Made by a program: the position numbers and the translations under genes. Under the pieces are notes generated by a model. The model ran no database searches and was not told the DNA's origin. It saw only the letters and a program-made list of their open reading frames with translations. Shown piece after piece: positions 38,312-48,838 of a DNA stretch of 64,000 nt (the stretch's first letter is position 1; each line of letters opens with the position of its first letter). The DNA is from Linnemannia elongata (lineage: Eukaryota; Mortierellomycota; Mortierellomycetes; Mortierellales; Mortierellaceae): positions 62,001-126,000 of the forward strand of contig JAXBDG010000006.1 of NCBI GenBank assembly GCA_036320915.1, given 5' to 3'.

Positions 38312-41300
38312 TCAGAGCTGAGGCGATTCGCTCTTGGCACGAGGTTTACGTTCGCTTCTATTTTCCTCCTCGCGCTCATCACGATCCGCTTGATGACTAG
38401 TCGTCCGACTCCGACCCTGTCGCTGATGGTGATGGTACTCTCCCTCCATCGCCATATCCTCATACTCCTCACTTCCACCAACATTCTCCATCCTCTCTCC
38501 TCCAGAGCGCCTCGCAAAGAGATACGGAGAAGTCCTCGCAGACCTAGGAGACAACGAAACATCCCGTGACCGTGAACCCGTCGAGGAAGGATAATGCTGA
38601 TGATAAAAGTTGTCGACGCGATCAATGTGGGTGTAAAAGACGACTGCAGGGTACGGGTGTCCGTTCTCGTCCATGAATTCTGGGAGTCTCCAAGCGGGTT
38701 GTCCCTGTGTGTGTGGATGTGAAGGATTATTGGCGTAGCGCGGTGTGGGCGCTGCTGGGCTTGGGCCAGTGAATGCGGAGGCGGCTGCGGTTGCGAACGC
38801 TGATGCTGCTGCTGACTGATTGGCAGGTGGTGCCATCATAGGTGAAGATCGACCGTGCCCTTGACCTTGACCTCGTTGCTGTTGAGAAGATGGTGAAGAT
38901 GATGATGGGCGTGGCGGAGGTGGTCGCACGGGCATCCCGCGTGCGAAAAAATTCGAAGGCAGGTTCCCCCCTACTGGGGTCTGAGTCTGAGCCTGAGAGG
39001 CGCGTCGTGTTGGTGAGATGGCTGGTGGCGGGTAAGGTCTCGGCTTAGGAATAGACGATCTGGGCGGCAACAATGCAGGGCGAGAAGAAGACGATCCACG
39101 CTGCCGGTGTTGGTTGCGGTGTTGTGAGTACCCGCCTCGTCCTTCAAAGAGATCGATTGGTGCCACCTTTGCTGATCCTGGTCCGAATCTAAGAGGTGGA
39201 CGCGTAGTCTCCCAAAACATTCCCTGTTGACGACTTGTTGTTGCTTCGCGCTTCACTTGCATGGAACGTGGCATGGGTGTAGGGGATCGCCATAGGTCAG
39301 GAAGGCGACGCTCTGACTTTCTTGCTTGCTCTCGCCGTTCCTGTGAGTTGCTTGACTCGGGCTGTCCACTCATACCTACATCAGAGGTTCCGGCAGAGCT
39401 CGGTATTACGATGGAGATATCATAGTCCTTGTATTTGGGTCCTCGCCATCTCTTGCAATCACTAGCTGATCCTGCGACGCCACCACCACCGCCACCAGGG
39501 ACATGCTTCTTGAAGAACGGTTCGTCCAATTCCTCAGACTTGATCCTGATATGAGGTGAGTTAGAGTGATGCCGAGTCTGGGGAGAAGAGGGTTTCTGAA
39601 TCTCATTTTTGGACACGCTCAGGCTACGACTCCGGCCTTGACTTTCGCCCCTCGTCTGATTCGGGACCTGGTTCTCTGTCGTTGCTGTTGTTATAATCGC
39701 CATTGGTGTCAGGGTCCGCCTTGAGACAGATCCTGTAAGCGCCGACACTGGTAGCAATGGTGTTGGTGCCATGACCGCATGTGGAGTCTCGCTGATGATC
39801 GACGGTGTGTCGTTGACCTGCGGGACAATCTGTGAGCTCATCATGGTCTCGTTGTTGTTATCGTCCTGAATCTGGTAGGTGACTGCCGCTGCTGCCGCTG
39901 CTGTGGTTGTAGGCGAGGAGTGCCTTCCTCGCTCCTCCAGCTGCTGTTGTCGCTGCTGTTGTCGCTCCTGCAGCTGAACGATTGGTGATGAAAGAAGCTG
40001 GCGATGCTGTTCATATCCATGTGCATGTCCTTCCTGACGACGATGAAGCTGCTGACTGACACTGGACCCAACCTCGACCTCAATCATCTCGTTCTCGAAT
40101 AAAATTGCTTCTTCCCGTTCTTGGGCCCTCTGCAAGTTTCGCCCTGCCTCCTGGTACTCCTTCATGGCGTCCTCCTTGGCTTTGCGAGCAAGCTGCAGCC
40201 TTGTCTGCGGGTCCATATCTTCATCTCCATTGCCATCACCAGTTCTGTCGGTCTCCATGACACTGTCGGTCTCCATCATGTCTTGCTCTTGCGTCAGTTG
40301 TCGTTGTTGCTGCCGTCGTTCATCCCAGAGATTGTTGTTATCGTGCTCATTGTTTGACCCTGCCAGATCAACGTCATGATCGACCTGCTGGATACTACTG
40401 CGTCTCGAGTTCCGTTTTCCGTCCTCCAGCTCGTCCTGCTGATGCTCTACAATAGGACCACCCCAATGTTCCTGATATCCTTCCTTAAACGTCGTAATCG
40501 CCGTTGCCACCGGCCGATAATCAAGATCGGTATTAGAGTCTGAGAACTTTTTGATCCGAAAGGCCTGCATCTGTCTCTGTTCCTCCTGCCGCTTCCTATG
40601 CTGCTGTTGCTCCTGCCACTGTAGTAATCTCTGAGTGATCAGACGTGGATCTGGTGGTGGTTCGTCAAGAGGTCTATCCTGACCGTTCGCCTCCAAGGTT
40701 AGATCCTGTTTACGCTGTTGTTGTTGTTGTCGTCGCCGCGACTGCGGTATTTGCTGGAGTAATCGGTAGAAGGGTGGTTGAAGAGGCAGTGGCTGGGACT
40801 GTCGAAGTGCTAATGAGATGGCTTCTTCCTGATCTTGCCTCTCCAAGGATCGGGTATGAACGAGCGGCATGGATGATGCTCGATGGAGGACAAGAGGTGA
40901 GACGACAGAGACTGATGAGGAAGGAGATATGGACGGTAATGCGATTGAAAACGAAGATCCTCGGCGACTTGTGTGATAATGTTGCTCTTCCTGTTCCTGT
41001 GCTTGCACTTGTACTTGCTCTTGTTGTTGTTGACGATGGGACTGATGAAGAAGGTCAAAGATAAATGGCTGTGATAGTGGTTGTTGCTGCTGTTGATATC
41101 GTCGGAGTTGCTGTTGTTGTTGCCGTTGTTGTCGAAGTAAATGTCGTTGAGGTTGCGGTCCTTTGGGAGAAAGGAGTAATCGAGAGTTGCGTAGACGAGG
41201 GGAGAGAATTCCAGAGGCAGCGGCTTGGGCATAGGCATTTGCGGTGCGGACGACTCTGTCGTGATCGGCTGGACCAGAGTAGTAAGCCGATGCGCTGTGG

Positions 41301-41785
41301 CGGCGGACGTGAATTCTGCGACTGTAGTTGCTGCTGTTACTGTTATTGGCAGGGCTATTGTGGTGATGATGGTTGTATCGATGGTGGCTGTGGATATGGT
41401 TGTTGTTGTTGTTTTTGGATGATCTGGTTCGATGGTCTTGTCTGCTTGTTTGGTGTGGGAGGTGATGTGTATGATTGCTGTTGTTGTATGTAGAGTGGGA
41501 GTTGTTGGGGGCTTGGCTTGTTGTTGTTGTTGTAGTGTCGTTGTTGTTGTTGTTTGTGAACGTAGTAGTGGTGTGATGAGGGAGAGTGAGAGTGAGAGCA
41601 AGAGGGACAGTTGAAGGCGAGGGAGGAGGGGAGAAAGAAGAAATGGGTAAAGAAGGAGAAGCGGAAGAAGGGAGATGCTGTTGTTGGTTGATGAGAGTGG
41701 GTGGTGAAGAGTGAAGAGGAGGATGGGCACGGGATCTTCGGGGTGTATCCGTTGATGATGATGTCGTGGGTTTGATGGCAGTCAT
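38312..41785 (-). CDS. large low-complexity protein of unknown function
   Basis: A single uninterrupted frame of 1157 codons starting MTAIKPTTSSSTDTPRRSRA. I recognise no domain. Composition changes along the chain: Ser/Pro/Thr/Asn/His-rich (1-170), then Gln-rich with many Arg (200-650), then Ser/Arg/Pro-rich with a glycine run and basic patches (700-1000). The only stretch that looks folded is near the C-terminus (about 1028-1070, LPEFMDENGHPYPAVVFYTH onward). The tail is Arg/Glu/Ser-rich. The pattern suggests a disordered nuclear or RNA-associated regulator, but this is inference. Lack of introns contrasts with neighbours; a hidden intron inside low complexity cannot be excluded. The length and consistent frame make a real gene likely. 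Confidence 0.7.
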   Translation of the reverse strand: MTAIKPTTSSSTDTPRRSRAHPPLHSSPPTLINQQQHLPSSASPSLPISSFSPPPSPSTVPLALTLTLPHHTTTTFTNNNNNDTTTTTTSQAPNNSHSTYNNSNHTHHLPHQTSRQDHRTRSSKNNNNNHIHSHHRYNHHHHNSPANNSNSSNYSRRIHVRRHSASAYYSGPADHDRVVRTANAYAQAAASGILSPRLRNSRLLLSPKGPQPQRHLLRQQRQQQQQLRRYQQQQQPLSQPFIFDLLHQSHRQQQQEQVQVQAQEQEEQHYHTSRRGSSFSIALPSISPSSSVSVVSPLVLHRASSMPLVHTRSLERQDQEEAISLALRQSQPLPLQPPFYRLLQQIPQSRRRQQQQQRKQDLTLEANGQDRPLDEPPPDPRLITQRLLQWQEQQQHRKRQEEQRQMQAFRIKKFSDSNTDLDYRPVATAITTFKEGYQEHWGGPIVEHQQDELEDGKRNSRRSSIQQVDHDVDLAGSNNEHDNNNLWDERRQQQRQLTQEQDMMETDSVMETDRTGDGNGDEDMDPQTRLQLARKAKEDAMKEYQEAGRNLQRAQEREEAILFENEMIEVEVGSSVSQQLHRRQEGHAHGYEQHRQLLSSPIVQLQERQQQRQQQLEERGRHSSPTTTAAAAAAVTYQIQDDNNNETMMSSQIVPQVNDTPSIISETPHAVMAPTPLLPVSALTGSVSRRTLTPMAIITTATTENQVPNQTRGESQGRSRSLSVSKNEIQKPSSPQTRHHSNSPHIRIKSEELDEPFFKKHVPGGGGGGVAGSASDCKRWRGPKYKDYDISIVIPSSAGTSDVGMSGQPESSNSQERREQARKSERRLPDLWRSPTPMPRSMQVKREATTSRQQGMFWETTRPPLRFGPGSAKVAPIDLFEGRGGYSQHRNQHRQRGSSSSRPALLPPRSSIPKPRPYPPPAISPTRRASQAQTQTPVGGNLPSNFFARGMPVRPPPPRPSSSSPSSQQQRGQGQGHGRSSPMMAPPANQSAAASAFATAAASAFTGPSPAAPTPRYANNPSHPHTQGQPAWRLPEFMDENGHPYPAVVFYTHIDRVDNFYHQHYPSSTGSRSRDVSLSPRSARTSPYLFARRSGGERMENVGGSEEYEDMAMEGEYHHHQRQGRSRTTSHQADRDEREEENRSERKPRAKSESPQL

Positions 41786-42641
41786 TGATCAGTATTCTTG
41801 CGGGGTATATGTGTAGATAGGGCAATAATGGGTGAAGAATGTTATATAAAGTCAATGGGTGATAGGCTATATTTTAAATAGAAGGTGGGAATGTCGATGT
41901 GGATAGGGATGAAGAAAGGAAGAGAAAAAGAACGAAAAGAAAGAAAGAAAGAAGCGAAAGCGAGGACAAGAAAGGAAGCTTATATAGGGAAGAGGAAGAA
42001 GAGGAAAAGAGAGAGAGACGCGTCGAAGACAGAGCTGGTTGATGAATGCTGCAAAGCCACTCTTTTCTTTCCTTGTTGTCTATGCTGGCGGTAGAATGGG
42101 CGAAGAAAGAGGAGTTGGAACTATTCATTAATCAAAAATTGGTGGCACTGTTCTACTGCCAAACGAACAAAGCTCAAACTGGAGGAGTCTGTTCACACAC
42201 AATAAACACACACGACGCATACACGGATAGAATGGATGAACTGACCTCCCGCAATCCAAAACAAACAATAAAGGGGGAGGGAGTATAAGAACAGCAATCA
42301 AGAAAGAGGGTGTATGTGTGAGGGGTGTACATATGCGTGAGGAAGGATGAAGGACGGAAAGGGGATGGTAAGGACAAAAACAAGAAAAAGAAAAAGAAAA
42401 GGAAGGAAAGGCTAGTGTCAATTTATGCGCCAACGGGAAGAAGGCGCAAACAAGATCTCACCCATTTGACCCATGGACCCCATGGCATGGGGTGTGTATG
42501 GCCAATGGCGCAGTGGAAAACCATCGCCTATCATTGGTTTATTTCAGCTTGTTAAATTGCGCGGTAGTTTTTTCCTTTCTTGCTCTCTCCTCGCCATGTT
42601 TGTCTCTCTCTTACTCTTTGCGCACGGGGATTTTTACTCGA

Positions 42642-42673
<32 letters not shown>

Positions 42674-43468
42674 AAAGTTAGGGGTATGTCACCCTGCAAT
42701 GCAAAACGAAGAGAGGAGGAAGAAAAGAAAGTGAACTAAAAAAAAAAGGGGGCAGTGCGCATGTTTGGTATCAGATGTCAAGAAAGAAAGCAAAACACCG
42801 CATCCTCACCCACACATCCACTCCCTTCCCCCCCCCCCCCCCGAAAAAACACTCCAAGAGAAAACCCAAGCATCGTTCATTCGTTGATGCTCTTGTCTCT
42901 CAGGGACAATAAAACGCCCGACGAACGACCGTTGATGATCTTATCAACCTCATCATAACCTCCTTCCTCCTGGCTTTCAAACGAGTACAAAAAGGCCTGC
43001 CTCCCTCGCCGTTTTTTCTACCTTTTTTTGCGTTTTTTTTTTCAGCCTCCTATATCATAGGCAATAATTGTGCCATTTGGCAAAAAGGTTCTAGTCCCCC
43101 CCCCTCTTCATTTTTACACACGACCACACATAGTCCTCATCCTTGTAGTGCTCGCTCGCTGTTGTTGTCTGCTCTAGTTTTACCCACCCCCTTTTGAAGC
43201 ATTCGCTTTTTCGCTGCAGTTAACGAGCCTGGACTTTTTTACGCCCAGATAGTCAACATTTTTTTTTTTTGCGAGGGGGTATGGTGCCATCGTGCTTGTA
43301 TTATGGCCAACAGAACAGTCTCCCTTGTGCCATTTCAACTACACCACAAATTCTCATATTCATGAATAAAGAACCATCAAGCATTTGGCAATTAAAAACA
43401 GACTGGTTTATTGATTGACGCAAAGGAAACTGTACAGAAGAAACAATAAGAGAACCGCCCACTAGCAA
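41786..43468. other. large intergenic region, orphan / spartin-like gene
   Basis: About 1.7 kb without a supportable gene. Left part is purine-rich on the plus strand and is probably the orphan's promoter. Contains a (GAAAAA)n-like stretch near 42640-42675 and a C run of about 14 at 42828-42842. The right end is the spartin-like 3' UTR. Small frames are low-complexity shadows. Confidence 0.55.
43407..43412 (-). terminator. putative polyadenylation signal of the spartin-like gene
   Basis: Plus strand tttatt gives AATAAA on the coding strand 57 bases past the stop codon. Confidence 0.55.
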
Positions 43469-44470
43469 TTAATCAACCTTCTTCTTGTCCTTAGGAACAG
43501 CACTAGAAGTAGACCCTTGAGCGTCCTCACCACGACCAAAGTAACTAAAGATCAACTCCTTAGCATGAGTCGCAGCCGCGCCAGCAGAGGCAGCAGCCGC
43601 CTGGGCAGAGGCGGGGACAGAGATATTCAACGACCTCTGAACATGCTCCTCCGCATTCTTCTTGCGCTCCTTCATCTTGATCTTGCCTTCCCTCACCTCC
43701 TGCGCCGTCTGCAGGGCCGCAACTCTCGAAGTATGTAAGAACGCTCTTCTAGACACTCCCGCACCATCAAAATACACCAGTGTGAAATTCTTCAACCCCT
43801 CCAGGGCCTCGGTGACCAATTCTCTGGCATCGGGTCCCAATGCACGTCCAGCCAGATCCTGAGTTGCCGAGATGGCGGGAGCGGTGACGATACCAAAGGA
43901 TTCCTCCGCAGCTTGGATCAAGACACCAGCCGAGTTGAGGATGGAATAGGCCATGTTCTGCATGGTCGAGTAGGATTCGGGGTCATCCTTGGCCGTCCAG
44001 TATTTGATGACACGGTAGCCAGAGTTGAGGGCGCCCATGATAACTGCGGATTTGAGCTTGCTGGTGATGCCAAAGGTGACCCTGCTGACGCGGGTTACGT
44101 TCCGGATACGGTTCTTAATAAAGGGTGAGATTTTGAGTGGCTTTTGTGTCTCTGGGATCTTTGAGTTTAGGTATGTGCTTGACCTAGAAGGAGTGGAGAG
44201 AGAAGGAGCATTATGTTCGTTAACTTCAGTTAGGTTTCTTGGTGTGAATCAGAATATGAGACTCTGGTGACAAGCAACAATAAGGCAGGGAACATACGTG
44301 GTGATGCCTCCGGCAACGACGGTGGCGCCCTTGATCAAGCTCTCGCCAAAGAACTGGGATGCACTTGTGAGGTAGTCAGCCATGTCGTCAGCCGAGGGAA
44401 CCGAGATCTTGAGTCGCAAGGGTTTGTCGCTCTATGAAAGATAATTTTTGTCGTAAGCATCAGCAAGAGT

Positions 44471-44514
<44 letters not shown>

Positions 44515-45467
44515 CGCTTAGATTGGTTTCGGGTATCACCTTAATAAAAAAAAAAGCCACCCTCGCTCCACAACCAAAGAAAGAAAGAAAAGAAAAGGAC
44601 TTACAGACTCATCAGGTTCCTCAATAGCCTCGACAACAACAGGAGACTTGGCATTCTCGGACAAAGAAACATTATCGTCGTCCTCGACCTCGACATCGTC
44701 CTTGTCCAGAACACCATAGATCTGGCCCACATCGTCGACGAGGGCTAACTGGTGCCGAAGCTGGTACTGGTTCGTGTAGACGATCCTGTCTGTGAGCAAG
44801 TTCTCCAGTGCCGCAATGTCTGACGCTGGTGTAGTCCTATTGGTGTGTTCGTCATTGGTTCAGAGAGACGAGAGAGTAAGAGGAAAACAATTACGACACA
44901 TGGACCACACAGAAATAAAAGAGGGGAAAGAAAGTTAGTTTAAATGATGATGACATTACATACAGTTTGTTCTCGATTCGCTCATTATCTATCATCATCA
45001 AACCGTCCCTCCTCCTCCTCCTCTCTCCATTCCTCAGTTTACCAGAGAGAAATGAAAACTTACTCGGGAACCTGAACCTCCAAGTAGCCGCTTCCGGGGA
45101 CAGAAAACCTCCAAGTATAATCCCCAGTCTTTTGACCAGTGGAGCTGGGCATCAAGGGGTGGGTCACCAGACTCTTGTAAGATCCCGTCGGAGTATCATT
45201 GGTCTCCAGCGTCATGAAAGTCGTGTGGTGATGACCCTTGGTCGCCTCTTTTCCTCCTGCCGATGCTGGGGACGAAGAGGGACCTTCGGAGGGGATGTTG
45301 GATGTGGAGTAGACTTTGAGTTCGCCCGTTCCAATGAACTTCTTCTCGGAGGTTGCGCTAGTGACTTGGGAGATGGTTGTTTTGGGGATGGTGAGGACGA
45401 CTTCGATCATGGCTGCGGGCTTGCTGTCTGCAGCATCGTCGTACGAGGGGGGTTGTTGTTCTGACAT
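43469..45467 (-). CDS. spartin/senescence-domain protein
   Basis: Contains a senescence domain as in human spartin and plant senescence/dehydration proteins, which act at lipid droplets and membranes. Four exons: 45467-45064, 44836-44605, 44431-44298, 44183-43469; 494 residues. The N-terminus (MSEQQPPSYDDAADSKPAAM) has a PPSY motif that could bind WW/NEDD4-type domains. A beta-rich part follows with GDYTWRFSVPGSGYLEVQVP and then LENLLTDRIVYTNQYQLRHQ. The senescence domain (about 225-420) includes FFGESLIKGATVVAGGITT, KISPFIKNRIRNVTRVSRVT, KLKSAVIMGALNSGYRVIKY and the acylphosphate-like helix pattern AMENTS typical of repeated Ala/Gly membrane-binding helices. The tail is Ala-rich and basic. 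Start at 45467 is preferred over an in-frame ATG at 45596. Confidence 0.85.
44474..44514. repeat. T41 homopolymer in an intron
   Basis: Forty-one consecutive T residues on the plus strand inside intron 2 of the spartin-like gene (44432-44604); it reads as A41 in the transcript. The length may be imprecise. Confidence 0.9.
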
Positions 45468-46473
45468 GTTGGGTTGTTTTGTTGTTGCTTTGTTGGTATT
45501 GTTATTGGTAGGGGGTGTTTGATAAAGAAAAGAGAACAGAAAAGAAAAAAAAAAGAGGTTATAAAAAAAAGAAAGCATCGAGCCTTGGCGAGACATGACG
45601 ACGTAATGTTTAGATCAATCACGATCGTTGCGCTTATTTTGTCGCATATCAAAATGTTTCAAGGTGTGAGACTCGTCGTGTCGTGTTCGTTCGTGTCTTT
45701 CCTTGTCCTCTCTAACGTCTCTACAGCCGAACCGCGTCCAAGATCTAACCGCCTGCGATCTAAAAGGAATGTATCGGGGGCACGCTTTCTTACCTTGCCA
45801 TATCCGCATAGCACTTCTTTCAGTCCGATCCGGAAGTCTTCCTCCACTCATCCTTTCCAGTCTCAATCTCGTCTCTTTAATGTACAGTACATGCTCCTAG
45901 CAAAAAAGAGTGGAGACGATCATAGCGACAGAAGCAGTGGAAAAGAAGATTAGGGCAATGAACATTAGCAACCACGACGGAGCAACAACGAATATAAAAG
46001 GAGAGAACGAGATTTTACGCAAAGGAATGACCTCTGCCTCCTTGACTATTATCTTCCTCCATGAAGCGTCAAAGAAAGAAAGAAAAACAAAGTCGATAAG
46101 TGAGCCGATGTGGGGCAAAAGAAGGCGCATCATATCATGGCTTATTGAAAGAAGGATCTTCAAATATATTTTATTATGTTTCAGCTTGATGAATGCTTGC
46201 CTTGTTACTTCCCATGGTAGCACAGCGGGACGATTGCATGTCTGGAATAGTTGACCTTTCTCTCGCCATTCTCCTCTTTCCTCATCCTTTCGTTTTCTTT
46301 CCCTTTCTCTTTTTATTCTACTTCTCACACACTTGTCTTTTTTTTCACACCCTCTTCTCCTTCCATCCCTTCTTTTCACGTCACCTACACTTAGCTTCCC
46401 TCGCAACTCCTCACAACTACCTTTCTCTCTATACTTTTATACAAGCCCACCCATCACCGCCCCCACTACAAAA
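45468..46473. promoter_or_regulatory. divergent promoter region, spartin-like / Sel1-repeat gene
   Basis: About 1 kb between diverging start codons. The part before the Sel1 start (about 46255-46470) is strongly C/T-rich, as in other fungal promoters. Several frames of 80-170 codons exist on both strands, but they overlap and match nothing I recognise. Confidence 0.45.
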
Positions 46474-48146
46474 ATGACTCAAGGAGACAACCCCCAGAAA
46501 CAAGTTCAGGGAATCCGTTACGTCAACAAGGGCACTCGCCTCAAGTCCATTCCTCCTGCCAGCCCTGATGAGATCCATTACGTTGACACCCAACTCGACC
46601 CCGACACCCAAAAGGCGGTCATTTTCTGGGACGATATCGTTCGGGTATTCGATAACGCAATACAGGTCTTTCGCAAGGGACAAAGCGTTCCGTTCCTCAG
46701 AGGAGGAAAAAACCATAAAAAGTATTGTGAAGGATTTGAGGGTCACTGCTGGTGACAGTGCAGGTCGTGGGCGATAGTAAAGTGAAGGAAGTAAAGAATT
46801 ACGCTAATTTTTCTCTTCATTGGAAATGAAAAAAACCCATCACCTCTAGAATTAAACCTCATAGGATCGCCGTGGTGCCGAACGTCATCTTGGATGTGAT
46901 CGTAGATAATTCTGTGACCGACAATGTTGGAATCACTTCTCCCCAGGTCCGACGACAGGGAGTACAAGACGGTCAAAAATGGACCGGGGAGGATCTTCCA
47001 GCCGTTTTCACATTAACTAGCGACAACGAAGCTGACCGATGTGCACCTCAGAGTAGAACAACCAATTTATCCGTGGAAATGCAATTGGGACAGGCGCTCA
47101 TCGGTGCTAGTTATGGAGACAAGGACGCCCAGGTCGCGCTTGGCGACATGTACAGGGACGGCAAGGGGGTTGCGCAAGACTACCAGGACGCCATGCATTG
47201 GTACCTCAAGGCCGCCGAGCAAGGAGACGCAGCTGGTCAGCAGAGAATAGGTGGTCTTTACGACGAAGGCTTCGGTGTCCTGCAGAACCACCTGATAGCC
47301 ATGGATTGGTACCTCAAGGCCGCCGAACAAGGATATGATGTCGCTCAACACGGCATCAAAGTTCTGTACAGGCAATGTCGCGATGTTCCCCTCGATTATG
47401 GACGAGCTATGGACTGGTATCTCAAGGCCTTCGAAAGAAGACATGCTGCATCGCAATACAGAATCGGCGCCCTCTATTACTTTGGTCGAGGTGTACCTCT
47501 GGACTACAAGCGAGCGATGGACTGGTTCATCAAGGCCGCCCAGCAAGGACATGCCAGATCTCAATACAGCGTCGGCATTCTCTATGACAACGGCCAAGGC
47601 GTTCCCCAAGACTATGAACAAGCTTTGGAATGGTTTCTCGAGGCCGCCAATCAAGGACAAAGAGACTCACAATATAGCGTCGGCGTCTACTACCACCAGG
47701 GTCGAGGTGTGCTTCCGGACTACAAAAAAGCGATGGATTGGTTCCTCAAGGCCGCCAATAAAGGACACAGGATCGCACCATACAACGTCGGTCTTCTTCA
47801 CATCCACGGTCAAGGTGTTCCCCAGGACTTTGCTGAAGCGAAGAACTGGTTCCTTAAGGCCGCCCTTAAGGGACACACTGCCTCACAATACAGCGTCGGC
47901 CTTCTCTACGACCGCGGTCAAGGTACTCCTCAGGACTTACGTGAAGCGATGAAATGGTACCTCATAGCCGCTAGGCGAGAGAGCGCCGTTGCTCAATTCA
48001 ACATTGGCCTGCTTTATAACAAAGGCCGAGGTGTCCGCCAGGATTATGTAAAAGCCGCGGAGTGGTTCTCTAAGGCCGCCGACCAAGGACATGATGGCGC
48101 CAAGAGAGAATTGGAGGCGTTGAAGAAGAAGGGTATTGTGAACTAA
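46474..48146 (+). CDS. Sel1-repeat (TPR-like) protein
   Basis: Two exons: 46474-46721 and 46865-48146; 509 residues. The N-terminal about 140 residues carry blocks such as DPDTQKAVIFWDDIVRVFDN and IAVVPNVILDVIVD that recur in Mortierella-type Sel1 proteins as far as I know, with no defined function. From about 47127 nine consecutive 36-residue Sel1 units follow, each of the form (A)xxQYxxGxLYxxGxGVPQDYxxAMxWYLKAAxxGH. They form a helical solenoid used for protein-protein contacts. The donor at 46722 (AA|gtattg) was chosen by phase; an alternative donor slightly downstream also keeps frame. No kinase or other catalytic domain is attached and no signal peptide is seen. Confidence 0.85.
47127..48098 (+). 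repeat. nine tandem 108-base (36-residue) Sel1 units
   Basis: Nine in-register coding repeats of exactly 36 codons, with no length variation between units. Divergence is high enough that they are not a recent expansion, although the WYLKAAEQG and QYSVGxLY cores are near identical in several units. Confidence 0.85.
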
Positions 48147-48635
48147 AAAATAAAATTGTGGTGAAATGCCCATGCCCATTCTTCGAATCCAGGTGCGATG
48201 GTGGAAACGAGTCACTCATTCCTGATCATTTAGACGCAGACTAAATCGCTCGTACATTTTTTCTTTGGTCTTCGTCAACAGGCGAGATCGTTGTGCAATA
48301 AGGGTACGATTATTATTATCTTTCTCTACGTCTACTTCAAATACTCTTCCTCACCTGTTGTTTTCTCCTCCCTTCGAAGAACTAACGTCTACCACACCTT
48401 ACACTTCGTTTTAAGATTAATAAGAGCACTCGCCTTATACTTGAAAGCGTTTGCGAAATCGAGCGAGTTCTGGGAAGCGCGGTTGATTCGCCATTAGGGA
48501 AGAGGATGGGTGTTGTGGTTCATGAGGTATACCAGTGACTCCGGTGTCGCCTTTATGCACCATAAGCGGCAGTAGGAGATGAAGGAATGAATCCGTTAAT
48601 CAATGTGTTCCAATCGATCGAACAGGCGACGCAGT
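48147..48635. other. spacer, Sel1 gene / Crinkler remnant
   Basis: No gene supported. Possible continuation of the decayed Crinkler gene lies at the right end (48553-48635), but I cannot align it. Confidence 0.45.
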
Positions 48636-48838
48636 TCAATTTTGCAATACTCCAGGCATGGAGATACGCCACAGGGTGGGCCCATCGGCAGCGACATCGT
48701 GAAAGCGGGGAGCCTTTCGGTCTTGATGGGCTTCTTGAGGTCGCAGATTGTCTTGGTTGACTCGATCTCGACCGGGAACGTGTCGATTGTGCCCAATTCA
48801 TCAACAAGACAGAAAAGGTTCAAGCCATTGTCAATCAT
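48636..48838 (-). pseudogene. Crinkler (CRN) N-terminal domain remnant
   Basis: On the minus strand from the ATG at 48838 the translation starts MIDNGLNLFCLVDELGTIDT and continues with FPVEIESTKTICDLKKPIKT. This closely follows the N-terminal translocation-type domain of Crinkler proteins (LFCLVDG..., then F.V.I....T..DLK..IK). Just after the LPAF position the frame breaks; in the neighbouring frame the family's next block is still legible (DVAADGPTLWRISMP), after which a stop occurs at 48636-48638. No C-terminal effector domain is visible. So this is a frameshifted, truncated relic, or a very young break near 48700-48712. An upstream extension of the frame to 49267 is low-complexity and I do not accept it. 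Confidence 0.75.

Noticed and set aside
40810..41730. 306-codon second frame inside the large orphan
   Set aside because: Thr/Ile/Leu composition is what a +1 reading of CAA/CAC/AAC repeats gives; shadow of the longer frame.
45500..46406. frames of 80-170 codons between the spartin-like and Sel1 genes
   Set aside because: They overlap on both strands, have no family similarity, and the interval is better explained as divergent promoter.
48170..48210. ttcgaatcc stretch resembling a tRNA T-arm
   Set aside because: No matching acceptor, D-arm or anticodon arm can be folded around it.
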